From Undaria pinnatifida (lineage: Eukaryota; Sar; Phaeophyceae; Laminariales; Alariaceae): DNA of 64,000 bases. The stretch covers positions 6,994,476-7,058,475 of the forward strand of contig JABAKD010000001.1 of assembly GCA_012845835.1 (NCBI GenBank), written 5' to 3'. Made by a program: the position numbers and the translations under genes. Under the pieces are notes generated by a model. That model did not search any database. It worked only from the letters and a program-made list of their open reading frames with translations, and was not told the origin of the DNA. Every line of letters begins with the position of its first letter. Position 1 is the stretch's first letter. Below, piece after piece: positions 31,673 to 43,503 of this stretch.

Positions 31673-32561
31673 AAGACTAGGCTATAGAGTCTATAGTCTA
31701 GTCTTTAGTCTATAATTTTATTGACTTTTTGTATACTTCGAAAGAGTACTATTTATACTACACAGCAGTAAACTGCTGTATGTACCAGACATACCGTATA
31801 CTACTGTGTACTGGAGTTAGCATAGAACTCAACCACTTTCAAATATAAGTCCGGCGTTAACCCCTTCAGCACTGCTAGAGCCCCAAAACACCTTCATCCA
31901 CATACTAACTCCAAGTAATGTGTCCTCCCAAAAGAAATTCCAGTTGAGAAGGCGTCACTACTGCACCGCCCCACAGACAAATACAAACACAAATATATGT
32001 GTACAGCATGGAGATTAGGCCATGCAATGCCAACCGCACAATGAGTACGCGGGCAATGCACTAAATATGCAAAAGCCAGAACAAGCTTTAGTTGAAGGGA
32101 AGAAGAAAAAAGAAAAGAGGAACAGGAAAGCGCCACAAACAAGAAGGAAAAACACTTGGAAAGAAACTGGGAAGAAGGACGGCAAGACGGAAGATGGAAA
32201 AGAAAGGACACAAGAGGGCCAGCAACTACTCGTAGCGACACGGTAGATGACACCATCTAACCAGCATCGGGGGCGGCACCATAGTCTAATATTTCGTTTC
32301 GAATGACCCAGGGAAAGGACGACAGGAATGATATCGGTATGCTACTGCAGCTGCAGCATACAAACAGTACCGGTAGTATAGTTGTGTGAACAGGGGTAAA
32401 AGCCTACACTTTGTCCGGAATCATAAGAAACGTTTTGTTTCAGTATTAATATTTAAATGTTTCTTATACTTCGGGACAAGGTAGACTATACATGCACCCC
32501 CCTACAGAATGAGTATCACCTGCGCACTGCCGTTTCTGTCGACAGCAGCCCCCCTGTACCA
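31673..32561. other. AT-rich spacer with TAGTCTA words; A-rich low-complexity stretch
   Basis: TATAGTCTAGTCTTTAGTCT lies near 31695. From 32090 to 32220 the plus strand is purine-rich (Lys/Glu-rich in frame) and is probably low complexity rather than a gene. Confidence 0.35.
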
Positions 32562-32622
32562 CATGCAAAAGATGAGTATTGACCTAAAATTCGTCGAACT
32601 CACGGCTGACGTCCTTGAAATT
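32562..32622 (+). repeat. S2-family fragment
   Basis: GCAAAAGATGAGTATTGACC, then AATTCGTCGAACTCACGGCT and GACGTCCTTGAAAT, near-identical to 2904-2975 apart from a short insertion there. Confidence 0.8.
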
Positions 32623-35600
32623 TGTTCATGAAATGCTAACCCTGGCAACAAACTGCCAAAACGCAGCAAAAAAAAAAAACAGATGAAACCACACAGACAG
32701 CGTCGGGGCGGCACCTATCGATGCTCAGATGCTGGATAACAACAGACAAGCCAAAAACAAGATACCTGGTACCCCACAGAAGAAGCAGCAGCAGTAAAGT
32801 ACCACAGTAGACACAACACACGCACCCACCTATCTGCTGAGCGAGCAACACATACCATACGCGTACAAGACACGCACCTATAAATATTTACCTGCTGATC
32901 GAGCCACACGGATCATAAACAGCAGTATAGACTAGGCGTAATCGTGCAGCTGCTGGTGCACTGGCACACACCTCGGGCCTCACCACGAGACGACGGGATC
33001 GGATATAGTGGTAGTGACGACTACGAGAGCCTTGCCACTCTTCTTGCAGTCGCCATTGCAGCATTCGCCAAACGCAAACAAAACACAACCTGCTCGTCGC
33101 CGATGACGAGGATAGCCCCCGTCTGCGACATGTTGGTAATTAATATGAACGATATCAACGGAGGCGAGGTGGGAGACATACCTCCTCGAGTCAAGCGCAC
33201 ACGGCAGACCTAACAATGTGGCCGCCCGGATTTTGGAGGGTAGTTTGTTAGGTGAGCTCGCACACGGGCGTGTTTTCCCTCGTCCGGGTTGGTGTTAGTG
33301 TAGACTAGACTACTAAGTCGCTTTCACGAGTAAAAGCTTCTTTCATCTACGAGGTATGTGCGCTGAGATGCTATGGAGCGGCGAACAAGTACGGACGAAT
33401 ACGTACTCGAGCGATCGCCGTGTTCATTGATTACTCGGTATGTATGATCATCTCGCCAGAACTTTGTCCCAAAACCAATAGCTGGTACGTACCGGGTGTC
33501 GATATCAGGGTTTTCGTGATATTCGATTCTGCCCGTGTGGTTCTCCGACCCGAAAATGCAGCTCACATTGTCGGGTTCGGATACGCTTGCTTGGTGGTGG
33601 GAGCGACTTATACCCTTGAAACTTAAAACCAACCCGGACCCAAAACGAACCAAAACGGGACAAAAACGAGGCTGCGCCGCCTTTCGAAAATTCTTTATTA
33701 CAAGACTAGACTAGACTATATTCTGCGGATCGCCACACAGCCCTGGGCCTATGAGAGCGAGTAAAAACTACCCTACCCTCGAAAATCTGCGTGGCCAGGA
33801 AGCTAGGTCTGCTGTACGAACAACTTCTTCTGCTATTACTCTGGGTGCAGCGCACGCAGCAGTAGAACTCGAGTTCATCAACGTAGCCACGTCAGGGAAG
33901 CGTGCTCAATCACACATCAGCAGCAACCGCACGTAAGTGGTGCACGGCACGTCTCGACACCGCCAGTAGCATCGCGGTGCATCATAACCTGGAACTACAC
34001 AACTAAGTTTACTGTTACCACACCGGGATAACACCTGTGGACAACTTTTTTTTTTTTTGCATCCTCCTGGAGATCCGGGAAAAAGAAGCTCCATACACTT
34101 TCGTTTGTGTACGACGTACCAGTTTTTGTCCATCTGCAGAACGCAGACTTGGTGTTGACCTCGCCCCTTCGATTTAGTCAACACCTTGGACTCGCCGGCG
34201 TTCTTCGGCTGAACCCTACAAGGTTCGGCCAAGAAGGTGATATAGCCACCCAGGAATCGACAGCTCATACTGGACAACGATGACACAATCGATGAACGAC
34301 TGATTAGTTTGGGTTATCCTCTAGTTACTTGCACTAAAGTACAACACTGATGTCATCTCTTTTTCTCATCACAGAACACCAACCCGACAGAAAAAAGGTA
34401 CTTGTGCTACCTGGTACACCAAAAAGATGGTTCAGAAGACTTACCTTCTGTAGCTATTGCCCAGCACAGAGAAAAGCACGCGTGTACGATCTCCTCCTGG
34501 CCTTAGCGCCGAATCTCTTACTCATTCCAGATAATTGGAGGCGGGTACCAGAGGTACAGCAAGGAGGGTGGCCAGTTGTGAATCCTCCCTCGCTTTTCTG
34601 ACTCCGCCGTACCTGGTCGTGTCATGCTGTAATATCACAGAACATGGTCGTTGATGATGCATTTGCGCAGAAAAAACAACGGGAATAATGTTCGCACAAA
34701 ATACAGTAGACGTAAATATAGAGATCATTTTACACCATACTAAAGATCCTCAAAATTAGGCGTATAATTGTATAATTTTGCACAGTCCTCATATTAAAAT
34801 ATAGAACAGTTTCCAATTAATGCATATCACTAGTTCGTTATATTTTAGTCCACAACAACCTGGCTGATGTAAGAATATATGCCAGGAGACCGCTGGTTTA
34901 CTTCTTAACCGTCCAGTGGTGACGCGTCTAGTATGGAGCCTAAGGAGACCGGGGTTGACGCCTCCAAAGACCTCCAATCTGTTATAAATTTTATATTAAT
35001 CGGACCAAACATGCCTTGACGCGTCCAGACAGCTATGTGGGATACTACTGTTTTGTGCAAGTAACCTGCTCGACGTGGCAAGAACCACATCGCACAAGAT
35101 CAACAAGCACGACCATCACTACTACCGCCGCCACCACCACCATCTAGTACACATACCCCTGCACCAGCCACGGACCACCACCACCAGTCACGGCACTCCC
35201 ACCGTAAACGCAGCTCGTCTTGCCTGGACGAGCCTCTAACACACAGGAAAGGAAAGAGTTTGTGACTCACGACACACGACTCTCGCTATACCAGGACGGC
35301 AAAATGTGGTGCCCGGTAGAAAACAGGGAGCTATGCACGAGCCGGGCCACAAACGTGGTAGAATCAACCAAACCATAGAATTGTATGTTGGGAATATCGG
35401 AACTAGACTATACAGCATACAGCATAGTCTACAGCAGCAGTACTGCGATTCTAGGACGTCGAACTCAGAAACGGTTACCATGACACATCAGTGCATGCGT
35501 GTATGATACTGTATGTGCAAAAACGAATTATACCAGGTACAACAAGTAAGTACGTATTAGAAAAGGATCCAATCTTCCAACTGCATCTTACAACTTGTAA

Positions 35601-36067
35601 GTGGTATCCTCTTAACGGTACGCGTAAATATATCCTACAGGTTTTGTGCCGAGACAAAGCGTACTACTCGTACAAGTAACACTGGTATTATTACTGTATT
35701 AATGGTACTACTGCGGTTGTACGGCAATAACACCACACCGTTGAAGAACCGTTTCGTCGCACGAGCAACATGAATGCTCTGTCTGTTCGTTACCAATAAT
35801 GGTATCCGAGTTGGATCCAATCCTTTTGTATGTGCTCCGTACTGCTAGAAGAGCCGTACGCCCGCCGTACGATACTACTACCACTACGACTAGTCTAGAC
35901 TACTACTTACTGCTGCTACTCTGTACTACTGCTCGTATTCCGTTTCTGTACAACAAGTATGATGACTACTTTGTAACCCTCCGAAACCGTTGATGAACAG
36001 TAGCGTCGTACGGGGGAAAATAAAGGCAGAATGATCTGTCCGTTGTTAAAGACTATGTTTGTGGATA
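32623..36067. other. 3.4 kb with no supported gene
   Basis: Open frames of 60-126 codons exist on both strands (for example 32944-33213 plus, 33324-33653 minus, 33906-34286 minus) but none shows a domain and most overlap others. A poly-T run lies near 34048. TAGACTAGACTA words occur near 33303, 33705 and 35890. No RNA gene is seen. Confidence 0.35.
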
Positions 36068-36485
36068 TAACAGAGTTTTCGGAAAAATGGGAACGGAGCC
36101 TAGAAGACTAAAATGAGAACACGGACGGGTTTTTTTAGAAAGCAAACCAATTGTGTAGACTACAACTCCAAGAAAAAAAGTTGACAGTCCTGTGGGGCTG
36201 TACAGCAGCCTTCGAATGAGCTGTCGCTCAGGCCTGAAGTCCTCGGCATCGCCACGGTAGCCAGCATCCAGAGAAATCACAATAGAGCCAGCGTATATCG
36301 CTTTTTGCGCCCACCCGAAGGCACGAGATGGAGCATGATGACCGTTCTGACGAGCTCCTCTCACAGGGCTGGCCAAGGGGTTTCGCAGGATCATTTTTTT
36401 GGTTCTCTGATACACCACATGGTTCCGGAGATAACGCTTGGTTCTCATGTTAACCTCCGTTCCCATTTTTCCGAAAACTTTGTTA
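36068..36485. mobile_element. Y element with 38-bp inverted ends and a coding-like interior
   Basis: Left end TAACAGAGTTTTCGGAAAAA then TGGGAACGGAG (36068-36098) is mirrored by CTCCGTTCCCATTTTTCCGA then AAACTTTGTTA at 36485. The interior (about 36190-36400) is more GC-rich and opens on the minus strand as SRAFGWAQKAIYAGSIVISL and then DAGYRGDAEDFRPE, which is protein-like but unassigned. A partial relative lies at 9268-9350. Target duplications are not evident. Confidence 0.65.
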
Positions 36486-37209
36486 GAGTCTAATCTAGAC
36501 TACTATGCAAATAGGATCAGAGTCTCTTTGAGTTCCGTACGATAACCTTGCACAAATAAACGTCGTTACGTTGGACGCTGGACCGTTTCGCCATACAAGC
36601 AATTATTAGTTAGAACAACAGCCGCGGGCTGTTCCTTCACAGGGAACTACTCTAATGTGCTTGTGAGCTTGGCACTGGTGAGAACGGCAAGTATTAGACT
36701 AATAAAATAAATGCAGCGTGCGGAGTAGGTCCGGTTGCCGCCATAGTGCCGGCATTTCCGGCTGGCGCATGCCGGCAATATAGACTATAGGGGGGGGAGG
36801 GGCACTGCTACCGTACTACTGTCTACGTGGAGGTGTATGTTGGCTCACTCAGCAAAAGTTGGAATCCCCCTCGTGCATCGCAAAGGTGATTCTAGCTTGG
36901 TAGGGGGGGGTGTCCTTCGGAAGCGATTTCCACAATCCGAGAGATCCCAGAAGCAACACACCCAGGACGCGAACGGTATGCACTAAAGCCTGGGGTAGGC
37001 CCATTTGTTGTGTTTCTTATACTCGTAGCAGCGCAGTACGATTGGTTTAGCATGCTGGAACCGGAGAGTTCCCAGCAATGGACCAGTGCTGCGCACCAAT
37101 GGTAACAAAGGTTTACATCACTGGCACAGACCCCCGAGCGCGCCTCGTTCACCACCCGCTTTACCAGCACCATCGTTGGATGGCATCATACTCTTTGGAA
37201 TCGTTTTGC
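36486..37209. other. Unassigned spacer
   Basis: A minus frame (36892-37173) shows no domain; a G tract lies near 36790. No gene can be supported. Confidence 0.3.
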
Positions 37210-37283
37210 GACGGTATATACCTGTCCATCCAAATGATCTCAAATTCGGATACCTACAGGCCTTTCGAGGCCGTATCTTAACA
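37210..37283 (+). repeat. L-element end fragment
   Basis: TCCAAATGATCTCAAATTCG, then ACAGGCCTTTCGAGGCCGTA and TCTTAACA, near-identical to the 3' part of the L terminal repeat at 56460-56514. Only the right portion remains. Confidence 0.75.
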
Positions 37284-37658
37284 TACCTCCATTCCTTCGC
37301 GAAAGCAAAACCGGTATTTCTCTGGACCAAAAGGCAAATCAGGTGCAGTTGCCCGCGTGCTTCAAAGGCTCCCACCTACACCACCGCCACCCTTGCGTCC
37401 CCCTCGTCGACACCCGCGCGTTATAGAATATAATCAATCGTGGGATCGCTCTCTCTGTTGAATCGATATTCCATGCCCCACAAAATCTAACCCTCATTCG
37501 AGTTCGCCATCCACTAAGTAAGTTTGGATTCAAATCGGGATTGCGCTTTCATTTTCTTCACAGAAAGTCGGTGGGTGGGTCACGACCGAGAAAGCTTTTC
37601 ATATGAAGAGCCGCAGAAAAATGATACGCACCCCCTATCGTATAATGTATCCCTCACT
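37284..37658. other. Unassigned spacer
   Basis: No supported feature. Confidence 0.3.
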
Positions 37659-37934
37659 CAGTCGTTCTACGATAGCTCCCCCAGCTTCTTGCACGAAAAA
37701 TCGCTGGTTTTAAATCCAGCCCCGCCCGTATCTCCTGAAATGCGGCGCCCCTCGCCACCCCGCTGTCGTCATCGTTCGATAGTTTTCGCAAACGAAAAAC
37801 ATGTGAAGGGGTGCTGTTCCCCTCGTAGCACCTTTCCTTGTGTCGGGTATATGTAGCCATGAAACGTCCGTTTAAGAGAATCGCTAGTTGTGGTGGTCGG
37901 GGGGGGGGGGGGGGGGCGTATCATAGAATCAATC
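37659..37934 (+). mobile_element. X element, copy X1
   Basis: Left end CAGTCGTTCTACGATAGCTC is mirrored by GCGTATCATAGAATCAATC after a 17-base G tract. The interior has AAATCGCTGGTTTTAAATCC, ATCTCCTGAAATGCGGCGCC, TAGTTTTCGCAAACGAAAAA and ATGAAACGTCCGTTTAAGAG. Length about 276 bp, non-coding. Flanking tetramers CACT and TCTT do not match. Confidence 0.8.
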
Positions 37935-37997
37935 TCTTGTTGGGTTCCCCGCCCCTCCATTGGGGAACTGTAGACTACACACTCAATTTCGTTGGAA

Positions 37998-38292
37998 GAG
38001 TCACATCCCTCCATGGTGCGGTAGGGGTTGCAGTTGTTGGATTAACTAACGATGTGCCTGTCCGATTACGCTCTTGAAGTGAGGAGCTACCGGTCAGTCA
38101 ATAGTCAATTAATTTGGCGGGGGTACATGCTTTTCTGGGACCACAAGGGGGATAGAAGCTTGGTCTCGGTTTGTGCAAACGAATGCCTTCGAAATGGTAT
38201 TATTGCGGGTGAGATATCGAGCTCTCCTCATGTGAGGACCTGAGGGATTTCTTCGAATCTGCTGGTCGTGCACCCCTACCGCGGGATGGCTC
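37998..38292 (+). mobile_element. M element, copy M2, lacking a minisatellite; target duplication GGAA
   Basis: Left end GAGTCACATCCCTCC runs into GTGCGGTAGGGGTTGCA. The right end is TGCACCCCTACCGCGGGATG then GCTC, the inverted match. Direct tetramers GGAA flank at 37994-37997 and 38293-38296. Between left end and the GAAGTGAGGAGCTACCGGTC block there is only AACGATGTGCCTGTCCGATT, with no array. Length 295 bp. This is the clearest unexpanded form. Confidence 0.88.
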
Positions 38293-38324
38293 GGAATTTG
38301 TTTTCGAGTGCTATGTGCGCTCTA

Positions 38325-38621
38325 GCGGTATCAAGGTATACCGCTTTTTGGCTACCATAATTGGTGCATCATGACGGCGAGCTCCTTAGCCCTCGAAATG
38401 GTCGGAAGGAGCCCGCCAAAATAGTCGTCTTGTTCTCTACCTGGTAATGTATATGTTTCGCATACACCTAGGACATGGGTGAAGTCAAAACGTCTGAGCT
38501 TGCAGTTGACTGTTCACTCCAAGTATATATATATTTTTGGGGGTGAGGCATTTTAGGAGCAGCTAGCTGCCGAGGTCAGACACAAAAACGGTACATACAC
38601 CTCCACCGCAGCAGCATGCGT
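38325..38621 (-). mobile_element. Diverged K element
   Basis: Reverse K landmarks are CATGACGGCGAGCTCCTTAG, CACCTAGGACATGGGTGAAG and a right end ACCTCCACCGCAGCAGCATG. The 38505-38570 part (GCTTGCAGTTG, GGTGAGGCATTTTAGGAG) matches the variant interior at 26660-26700, defining a K subfamily. Confidence 0.6.
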
Positions 38622-38623
38622 TT

Positions 38624-38752
38624 ATTATTATATATATATATATATTGAACTCGTAATGCGCGCGATCGGAGTATCACACACAGCTTGCAAAGATGAGTTT
38701 CGACGAAATCTTCGATCTCACAGCTGGAGTGTATTGTAATTTTTATAATATA
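38624..38752 (+). repeat. (TA)n followed by a truncated S end
   Basis: A TA run at 38624-38645 abuts an S end starting at AACTCGTAATGCGCGCGATC and running to GGAGTGTATTGTAATTTTTA plus AT-rich tail. The copy is 5'-truncated. Confidence 0.85.
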
Positions 38753-38841
38753 TATTGATATATCTTAGATAGAAATATTTTGTCGCAAGCAATCATGACA
38801 TATATATATGGTATGCTCCTCGGGCTGCACTTACTTGCGTC

Positions 38842-38919
38842 TGTAGCCTTTGGGGTCAAGCTCAGATTCCGACCAGTATATGTAGCCTTTGGGGTCAAGC
38901 TGAGATTCCGACCAGTATG
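38842..38919. repeat. 39-bp tandem duplication
   Basis: TGTAGCCTTTGGGGTCAAGC is followed by T(C/G)AGATTCCGACCAGTAT(A/G), twice in a row with two differences. Confidence 0.95.
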
Positions 38920-38998
38920 CGTTGTTGTTCAACCCACCCAAACTAAGCCTTATACTCGTAATATTTTTCCCTCGTGGAACGGCGGGATGGCAGGGTCG

Positions 38999-39255
38999 GC
39001 CGGATATACGGGCGGACGTGTCAATATCCACGCGGTTCCATTTCCTGGGGATACGGCGGAAAGTATTTTTCGAGTTCGACATGGCGTCGTCGACAGATCG
39101 TGAGTTTTGGGGTCGTGTGTTCGAATCCCCGCCATCCATCAAGAAAATAAACTTTTTTAAGTTTTTCCTCCATGTCGAACTTGAAAAATACCCTCCTTGG
39201 TATCCCCAGGAAACGGAACCACGTAGATATTGACACGTCCGCCCATATACCCGGC
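38999..39255. mobile_element. Foldback element: 86-bp inverted arms around an 85-bp loop
   Basis: Left arm 38999-39084 (GCCGGATATACGGGCGGACG, TTCGAGTTCGACATGG) and right arm 39170-39255 (CCATGTCGAACTTGAA, CGTCCGCCCATATACCCGGC) are near-complementary. The loop contains GTGTGTTCGAATCCCCGCCA, which resembles a tRNA T-arm/B-box. It is non-coding; transcripts would form a long hairpin. Confidence 0.85.
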
Positions 39256-39349
39256 ATATTTGCTAGGTACATCCGTTCCCGGGTCGGAGGTGTGTGTTGT
39301 AAGGCGTAGTTTGGGTAGAGCAATTGGTTAATCTTTTGCACGTGGTCAA

Positions 39350-39460
39350 AAAAACGGGTTAATACCGTATAATTCCTTAGCAATAGGGAGCCCCATCGTT
39401 CATAAAACGTTTAATATAGCTAAATAGTACTAGTTACCTCTATCTAGAGTAGCATGCGTC
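39350..39460 (+). repeat. K-element right-half fragment
   Basis: GGGAGCCCCATCGTTCATAA, then TACCTCTATCTAGAGTAGCA and TGCGTC match the K right half. The left half is absent. Immediately upstream GGTAGAGCAATTGGTTAATC (39318) resembles a tRNA A-box region. Confidence 0.55.
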
Positions 39461-40416
39461 TGTTATATGATACGTCATCGAAAAGCTGACTTTCAGTGGG
39501 GAAAATGTCATTGAATGGGAGAGCAACCCGACTGATAGTCCCCGTCGACCTTCGGTATATATACAATATGTCAAGATAATACTGTGTACTGGAAACATCA
39601 ATAATAATGGATGGTACGAGTAGTACTCCAATGAATGGTATCGACTAGTTGTTGGTTGAGTAAACCCACAAAGTCAGAATTACTTTTGTTGGCAAATATA
39701 TGAGTGCCATATGACGTAGCACGTACGTGTCGTATTGCGAAAGAAAAAAACAAAAAAGTCCCCGCCCGTGACACCGTACCGTATCTTCGGTCAGACCCAA
39801 ACGCATGTGCGCTACGTCGTACTGCGTGGTGCACCGTTTTTTTGCCCTGGGTCTCCTGACTTAATTAAGAGCTCCATACGATATACCTTTCTTACTAGTT
39901 CTTTAATCCAAAAATTGATTTGGATAAAAAAAATGAGCGCGATCCGACGAAGAAACCCAATTGGCCCTAAGCCCATACAACAAACGAAAGCTGCAAGAAT
40001 CACGTTGAACTTTTTCGACAATTTTGTGTTAAGAGTCCCGTGACTCAATAAAACGAAAAACCCAAAAAGTGCTACCCGGTAGGTCTATCGTATAGCTACC
40101 GCCATCGTGCCACGCGCCCAATGGGAACGGCCGAGAACATCTATACCTCGCATCATACTCTGAGATGGGCATCCGGGATAAGACGTGGGTAGAACAGCCG
40201 ATGGGAGTCAAACGAGGGGTAGGGCAAGGGGGGGAGGCGTACTCAATTCAAGCATAGCCGTAGTCGTAAGACCGTTGACTCTCGCGTCCCTACCATGCCG
40301 GGACGGAGCACGTCAGATTTTCACCTCGGCCTGGCTGACGCCGCGTGCACCAAGCACGAGGCACCATGCGTGCGGTATTATTCGGCTTAGTCGGGCGTGA
40401 AGGGTGGCCTGTGCAT
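39461..40416. other. Unassigned spacer
   Basis: Frames near 39598-40048 overlap on both strands with no domain. Nothing is supported. Confidence 0.3.
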
Positions 40417-40677
40417 GACTCGTGCTACGATTGAGGTGCGCCGTTTTGTTTCTGGGCTTCCTCGATCTAGGAGCTTAAGACCTCTCCCAAAAATAGATAT
40501 GTAGAAAACTGAAACTGCTAGATAGACCGGATAGACAACCCCATTGCCTAGGTATTCAACGAAAATCACGCAAAAGAACATGGCCTATTTCCCACGATTT
40601 TGGGTCAAGGAGCCCTGCCATTGCTTGAGAGACCATTTCAGACTAAGAAACGCTACCTCTATCGTAGCACGCGCGTC
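40417..40677 (+). mobile_element. K element (K_c)
   Basis: Left end GACTCGTGCTACGATTGAGG and right end CTCTATCGTAGCACGCGCGT then C. Interior: GGAGCTTAAGACCTCTCCCA, CATTGCCTAGGTATTCAACG, TGGCCTATTTCCCACGATTT. Flanks GCAT and GAAT differ at one base, consistent with an aged 4-bp duplication. Length 261 bp. Confidence 0.85.
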
Positions 40678-41015
40678 GAATCCTGCAGCAGTAAAAAGCA
40701 CTTGTGAGGCGAAGTTCGGCAACTAACTTGTGAGTATATCCTTGTACGTAAATGACAGCTTCGTACATTTTTTTTTTTTTCTGGACCAGTGTGTGGTCAT
40801 CTTCAGAGGCTGTACAGGGCAAGGATGGGGAGGGTTGGAGGCGGGGGCATACTCGTTTTTAATCGTGCATGCCCGTAGCCTCTGGACGATAGAGAAGCTG
40901 GAGGTCAACCTCGGACCGATGTGCTGTTAGGGGTTGTTAGGTCCCAGGGGTGATGTACCTGACGACTACGAGACGACTGGCAGAGCCACATGGTACGGCA
41001 GAGGAGGTTCGAGGA

Positions 41016-41202
41016 GACCAAAGCTACGGTGTATGGTAGGTCATTTTTGGGGGGCTGTGTTTGCAGTGGCTCGGGGTTACTCGCGCGAGGGACCCCCCTA
41101 TCCCTTTGCGACCTTGACTTTCGTGCTGTTGCAATTTAGCAATGTCACGTCTGCAATGGAAAAGTTAGTGCTACGCTACGCTGCGCCAAGCCAACCGAAG
41201 CA
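41016..41202 (-). repeat. Z element fragment (Z3)
   Basis: Begins with the Z end GACCAAAGCTACGGTGTATG. It contains TTTGCAGTGGCTCGGGGTTA, a CTCGCGCGAGG palindrome and CTGCAATGG. The far end is lost at the K junction near 41203. Confidence 0.65.
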
Positions 41203-41671
41203 TGCTAGAGAGGTAGCATGTTTAATCTGAAATGGTTTCTGAATATGACGGGGCTCTCTTTAACCCAAAATCGACGGAAATTTAGGCAATTTTTTTTTCC
41301 CGATTCTCGTCAGTGTGTACCTAGACGCCTGCCACGATAAAGGTACACCTTTATTGTTTATGTAGGGTTCCTCAATTTCCGAGCGTAAGACCTGTCCCAA
41401 AAAAAATATGATTTGTTGGTGAATAATAAAACTGCCGCCCCGGATGAAAAAACCCCCATGGCCTAGGTACAAAACGAGAATCATGCAAACAAACGTCATA
41501 TTTGAGACGAATTTGGGTTAAGGAGTTCCTTCATTTTTCATAATAAACCATTTCAGACGAAAAGTGCTACCTCTATCGTAGCCCTCGTCCCTACTGCAAG
41601 CCATGGCATTTTTCATCAGGTGTAGCAGTTTAATACATTTCTCCAAATCATTTTTCGGGAGAGGTCTTACT
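41203..41671 (-). mobile_element. K element interrupted by another K
   Basis: The left part (TCTGAAATGGTTTCTGAATA, GACGGGGCTCTC, AACCCAAAATCGACGG, GTGTACCTA) and the right part (GCCATGGCATTTTTCATCAG, then TTTTCGGGAGAGGTCTTAC) are one reverse K, split within the CCTAGGCCATGG box by K_d. The distal terminus is missing. Confidence 0.8.
41324..41589 (+). mobile_element. K element (K_d) inserted in another K; target duplication CCTA
   Basis: Ends GACGCCTGCCACGATAAAGG and CTCTATCGTAGCCCTCGTC. Direct tetramers CCTA lie at 41320-41323 and 41590-41593. Interior landmarks AGCGTAAGACCTGTCCCAA and CCCATGGCCTAGGTACAAAA are intact. Length 266 bp. Confidence 0.88.
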
Positions 41672-42891
<1,220 letters not shown>

Positions 42892-42935
42892 TCGTGGCTC
42901 ATCCCGCGGTAGGGGTTGCACATTTTGGGCGAAAC

Positions 42936-43168
42936 GTTTCTGACCGATGTCACCGATGTGGCCGATGTGACCGATGTGACCGATGTGACCGATCTGACCG
43001 ATCTGACCGATCTGACCGATCTGACCGATCTGACCGATGTGACCGATGTGACCGATGTGACCGATGTGACCAATGCGGCCGATGTGGCCGATGTGGCCGA
43101 TGTGGCCGATATGGCCGATGTGACCGATGCGGCCGATGTGACCGATGTGACCCATGTGACCGATTTGA
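42936..43168. repeat. 9-bp minisatellite inside M3
   Basis: About 25 units of GATGTGACC with blocks of GATCTGACC (middle) and GATGTGGCC (right). The variant clustering suggests stepwise local expansion. Same unit as in M4. Confidence 0.97.
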
Positions 43169-43232
43169 CCGCTGGAGCTCCTCAAGCGTGAAACTGTCGG
43201 TTAGTTCGACAACTTTGATTTAGGACTACCGC

Positions 43233-43503
43233 GAGTTGTTCTACGGTAGCCCCCCTAACTTCTATTTAACGAATCGACGGTTTCAAAACCAGCTCCCCGG
43301 TCGTATCACCTGAAACACGGTGTCCCTCGACGCCCCAACGTCATCGATCGATAAACCTTTGCGAACAAGAAAATATGTGTGGATACTCGTTTCCCAAGAG
43401 TATCTTTCTTTCTTCATGTCGAGCAGCCATGAATGAAACGTTCGTTAAAGAAAATCGTTGGGTTTTGTTTTCGGGGGGGTTGGGGGGTATCGTAGAGTTT
43501 GTC
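43233..43503 (+). mobile_element. X element, copy X2, inside M3
   Basis: Left end GAGTTGTTCTACGGTAGCCC is mirrored by GGGTATCGTAGAGTTTGTC. Interior: GGTTTCAAAACCAGCTCCCC, CGTATCACCTGAAACACGGT, ATGTCGAGCAGCCATGAATG. Flanking tetramers CCGC and CCGG differ by one base. Length 271 bp. Confidence 0.83.

Noticed and set aside
39070-39140. Functional tRNA gene in the foldback loop
   Set aside because: Only a B-box-like segment is present; the T stem does not pair and no acceptor stem is visible.
42896-43200. Possible CRISPR-like array
   Set aside because: The 9-bp units are directly adjacent with no unique spacers, and the context is eukaryotic.
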